DNA from: Eubacterium sp. AF22-8LB
GTDB taxonomy: Bacteria; Bacillota_I; Bacilli_A; Erysipelotrichales; Erysipelotrichaceae
Assembly (NCBI RefSeq): GCF_003458715.1
Contig: NZ_QRVI01000012.1
Coordinates: forward strand, 1-64,000
Direction: 5' to 3'
DNA: 64,000 nt
A program made the position numbers and the translations under genes. The notes under the pieces were generated by a model. It ran no database searches. It saw only the letters and a program-made list of their open reading frames with translations, and had not been told where the DNA came from. Shown piece by piece: positions 62,726 through 64,000 of the stretch (its first letter is position 1; the number at the start of each line of letters is the position of its first letter).

Positions 62726-64000
62726 TTAGCTTGTTTCTTGACTACTCAGGAAAAATATTTCTACCCTCGCCCCACCTGTATTTTCAGAATTTGCAAGTTT
62801 AATACCTCCACCATATTTTTCAGCCACAGTTTTTGCAAAAAATAGTCCCATCCCATAATGGGCTTCGCCATTTCTACTTGTGTCATCCATAAAAAACTGC
62901 TCTGTGCCATGCAATAATGCTTCTTTTGTAAATCCTGATCCGCTATCCTCCACAATGAATGTCAGCCGGCCATCCTGCTCCTTTGCGTCAATATAAATGA
63001 TTCCATTTTCTTTTGTATGCTCCACTGCATTCTGAATCACATTCATTACGGCTCGGAACATTGGATCATAAGCAATCGTTATCTTTTTATCACTTTGTTC
63101 CGCCTTCCAATCCATCTTCTGGTGATAGATTTCTACCAGTTCGAGTGCCTGTTCCTTTATATCTGCGAAAAAATCTTCTAACCTCACCGTTGTATAGGTA
63201 ACATCACTGCAATTCCATGATTTTGTGACATCTATCAACTGTTTTACATAACTTTGTATCTGTGTTGTGCCGTTCAAAACATAAGTGATATTTTTCTTCT
63301 GTTCTGTGGTCAGTTCAGTCTCTGAAAGTAGTTCTGCATTTCCCCGTACAATCGTAAGAGGTGTTTTAATATCATGCGCCAAAGCAGACATCTGCTGTTT
63401 CTTTTCCTGCTCTGTTTTCCACTGCTTTTCTAAAGATTCTCGCAATGCATCTCGCATATCATCGATTGCCGATAAACAGTCATCAAACTCTTTGATACCG
63501 GAACAGGATGTCTCATATTCCAGATTTTGATCCTTAATTTGTCCGATTGCGTCTAATACAGGCTGCATCTGCTTTTTGATTCTTTTTCCAAAACGTATGG
63601 ACGGAATGATGATAATCGCTACCGCTCCAATCACAGACATAATACTCATCACATTCTGTGGTCCTATAAAATGCTCCCTCAAAAAAGCTGAATGATATTG
63701 AGGTGTCAGGCGATATTGCAATACAACATATTCATTTTCCCTTACAATTACTTTATAAAAATATTTCCCGGATGCGTTTCCGTACTTTACAACATTCCAT
63801 GCTATCTGTTCGTATTGTTCTGACAGATCTCCACCTATTTTCTCTCCATTCTCTGAAAAGATTACATAATCACAAAGTTCGGGAATCATCTCAGCAGTTA
63901 CTTTATCTGCACGTAGAATCGTATCATATGCTTCATTAATCTTTTGCTCTGCATAATTTGCCGGATAAATACAGCCCACACTAATCAAAAGGGACAGCAG
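62726..64000 (-). CDS. sensor histidine kinase (5' end outside window)
   Basis: Membrane sensor kinase, at least 424 codons; the frame runs off the right edge, so the true start is not seen. An outer domain of about 110 residues precedes a transmembrane helix (about residues 134-152 counted from 63988), a HAMP-like linker, the H box LAHDIKTPLTIVRGN, N box NVIQNAVEHT and G boxes DSGSGF and GMGLFFAKTV. The partner response regulator should lie upstream, beyond the window. Base composition is somewhat richer in GC than the neighbouring core genes. Confidence 0.9.
   Translation of the reverse strand: MLSLLISVGCIYPANYAEQKINEAYDTILRADKVTAEMIPELCDYVIFSENGEKIGGDLSEQYEQIAWNVVKYGNASGKYFYKVIVRENEYVVLQYRLTPQYHSAFLREHFIGPQNVMSIMSVIGAVAIIIIPSIRFGKRIKKQMQPVLDAIGQIKDQNLEYETSCSGIKEFDDCLSAIDDMRDALRESLEKQWKTEQEKKQQMSALAHDIKTPLTIVRGNAELLSETELTTEQKKNITYVLNGTTQIQSYVKQLIDVTKSWNCSDVTYTTVRLEDFFADIKEQALELVEIYHQKMDWKAEQSDKKITIAYDPMFRAVMNVIQNAVEHTKENGIIYIDAKEQDGRLTFIVEDSGSGFTKEALLHGTEQFFMDDTSRNGEAHYGMGLFFAKTVAEKYGGGIKLANSENTGGARVEIFFLSSQETS

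Overview
The window reads as chromosomal DNA of a low-GC, anaerobic, fermentative Firmicute, most likely a gut member of the Erysipelotrichia (inferred from gene content and order, not proven). Support: strong AGGAGG-type ribosome binding sites, sigma-A promoters, a T-box leader, an Rnf complex, a complete acetyl-CoA to butyryl-CoA gene set, MurT/GatD lipid II amidation genes, and many compact housekeeping operons. No rRNA or tRNA gene was seen.

Layout. 1-6 kb: apbE (leaderless) is divergent from rnfCDGEA-x-B, where RnfB is a miniature form and x is a small Cys-rich membrane protein. 6-13.4 kb: rqcH (minus), gmk, then rimP-nusA-rnpM-ylxQ-infB-rbfA and an opposing 48-codon small membrane ORF. 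13.5-22.6 kb: two thiolase genes (minus) divergent from bcd-etfB-etfA-hbd-crt-CoA transferase, with a perfect Rex-type operator between the divergent promoters. 22.7-28 kb: a threonine aldolase-like gene facing a tight four-gene minus operon (NUDIX, ATP-grasp, esterase, phosphoesterase) and an amidase-like protein that lacks both zinc-binding histidines. 28-39 kb: scpA-scpB-rluB-rsmE-mtaB-murE, rpsU, phoH, yebC and T-box-hisS-aspS. 39-54 kb: an HD-domain gene preceded by a rod-shaped structured RNA (possible 6S RNA), truB-ribF, an Asp23 protein, a 5'-nucleotidase, nusB-xseAB-ispA, dxs-tlyA, recN-dinB-trmN6-like, a leaderless xer recombinase gene, mrp and a metallopeptidase. 54-61 kb: purB divergent from murT-gatD, a secreted nuclease behind a large inverted repeat, a lipoprotein, a patatin and a small membrane protein. 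61-64 kb: an accessory patch with 18-bp repeats, a broken Tn7-type ATPase gene abutting a start-less XRE regulator, and a sensor kinase that runs off the window.

How it fits together: the Bcd-EtfAB route can make reduced ferredoxin while reducing crotonyl-CoA, and Rnf can oxidise that ferredoxin with NAD+ and drive ion export. ApbE supplies the covalent FMN that RnfG needs. A redox-sensing Rex site at the bcd/thiolase promoters would couple the pathway to NADH/NAD+.

The best candidates for something undescribed are the mini-RnfB plus Cys-rich peptide in the rnf operon, the structured RNA at 39.5-39.7 kb, the NUDIX/ATP-grasp/esterase/phosphoesterase operon, the degenerate amidase, and the divergent small transcript opposite the secreted nuclease.
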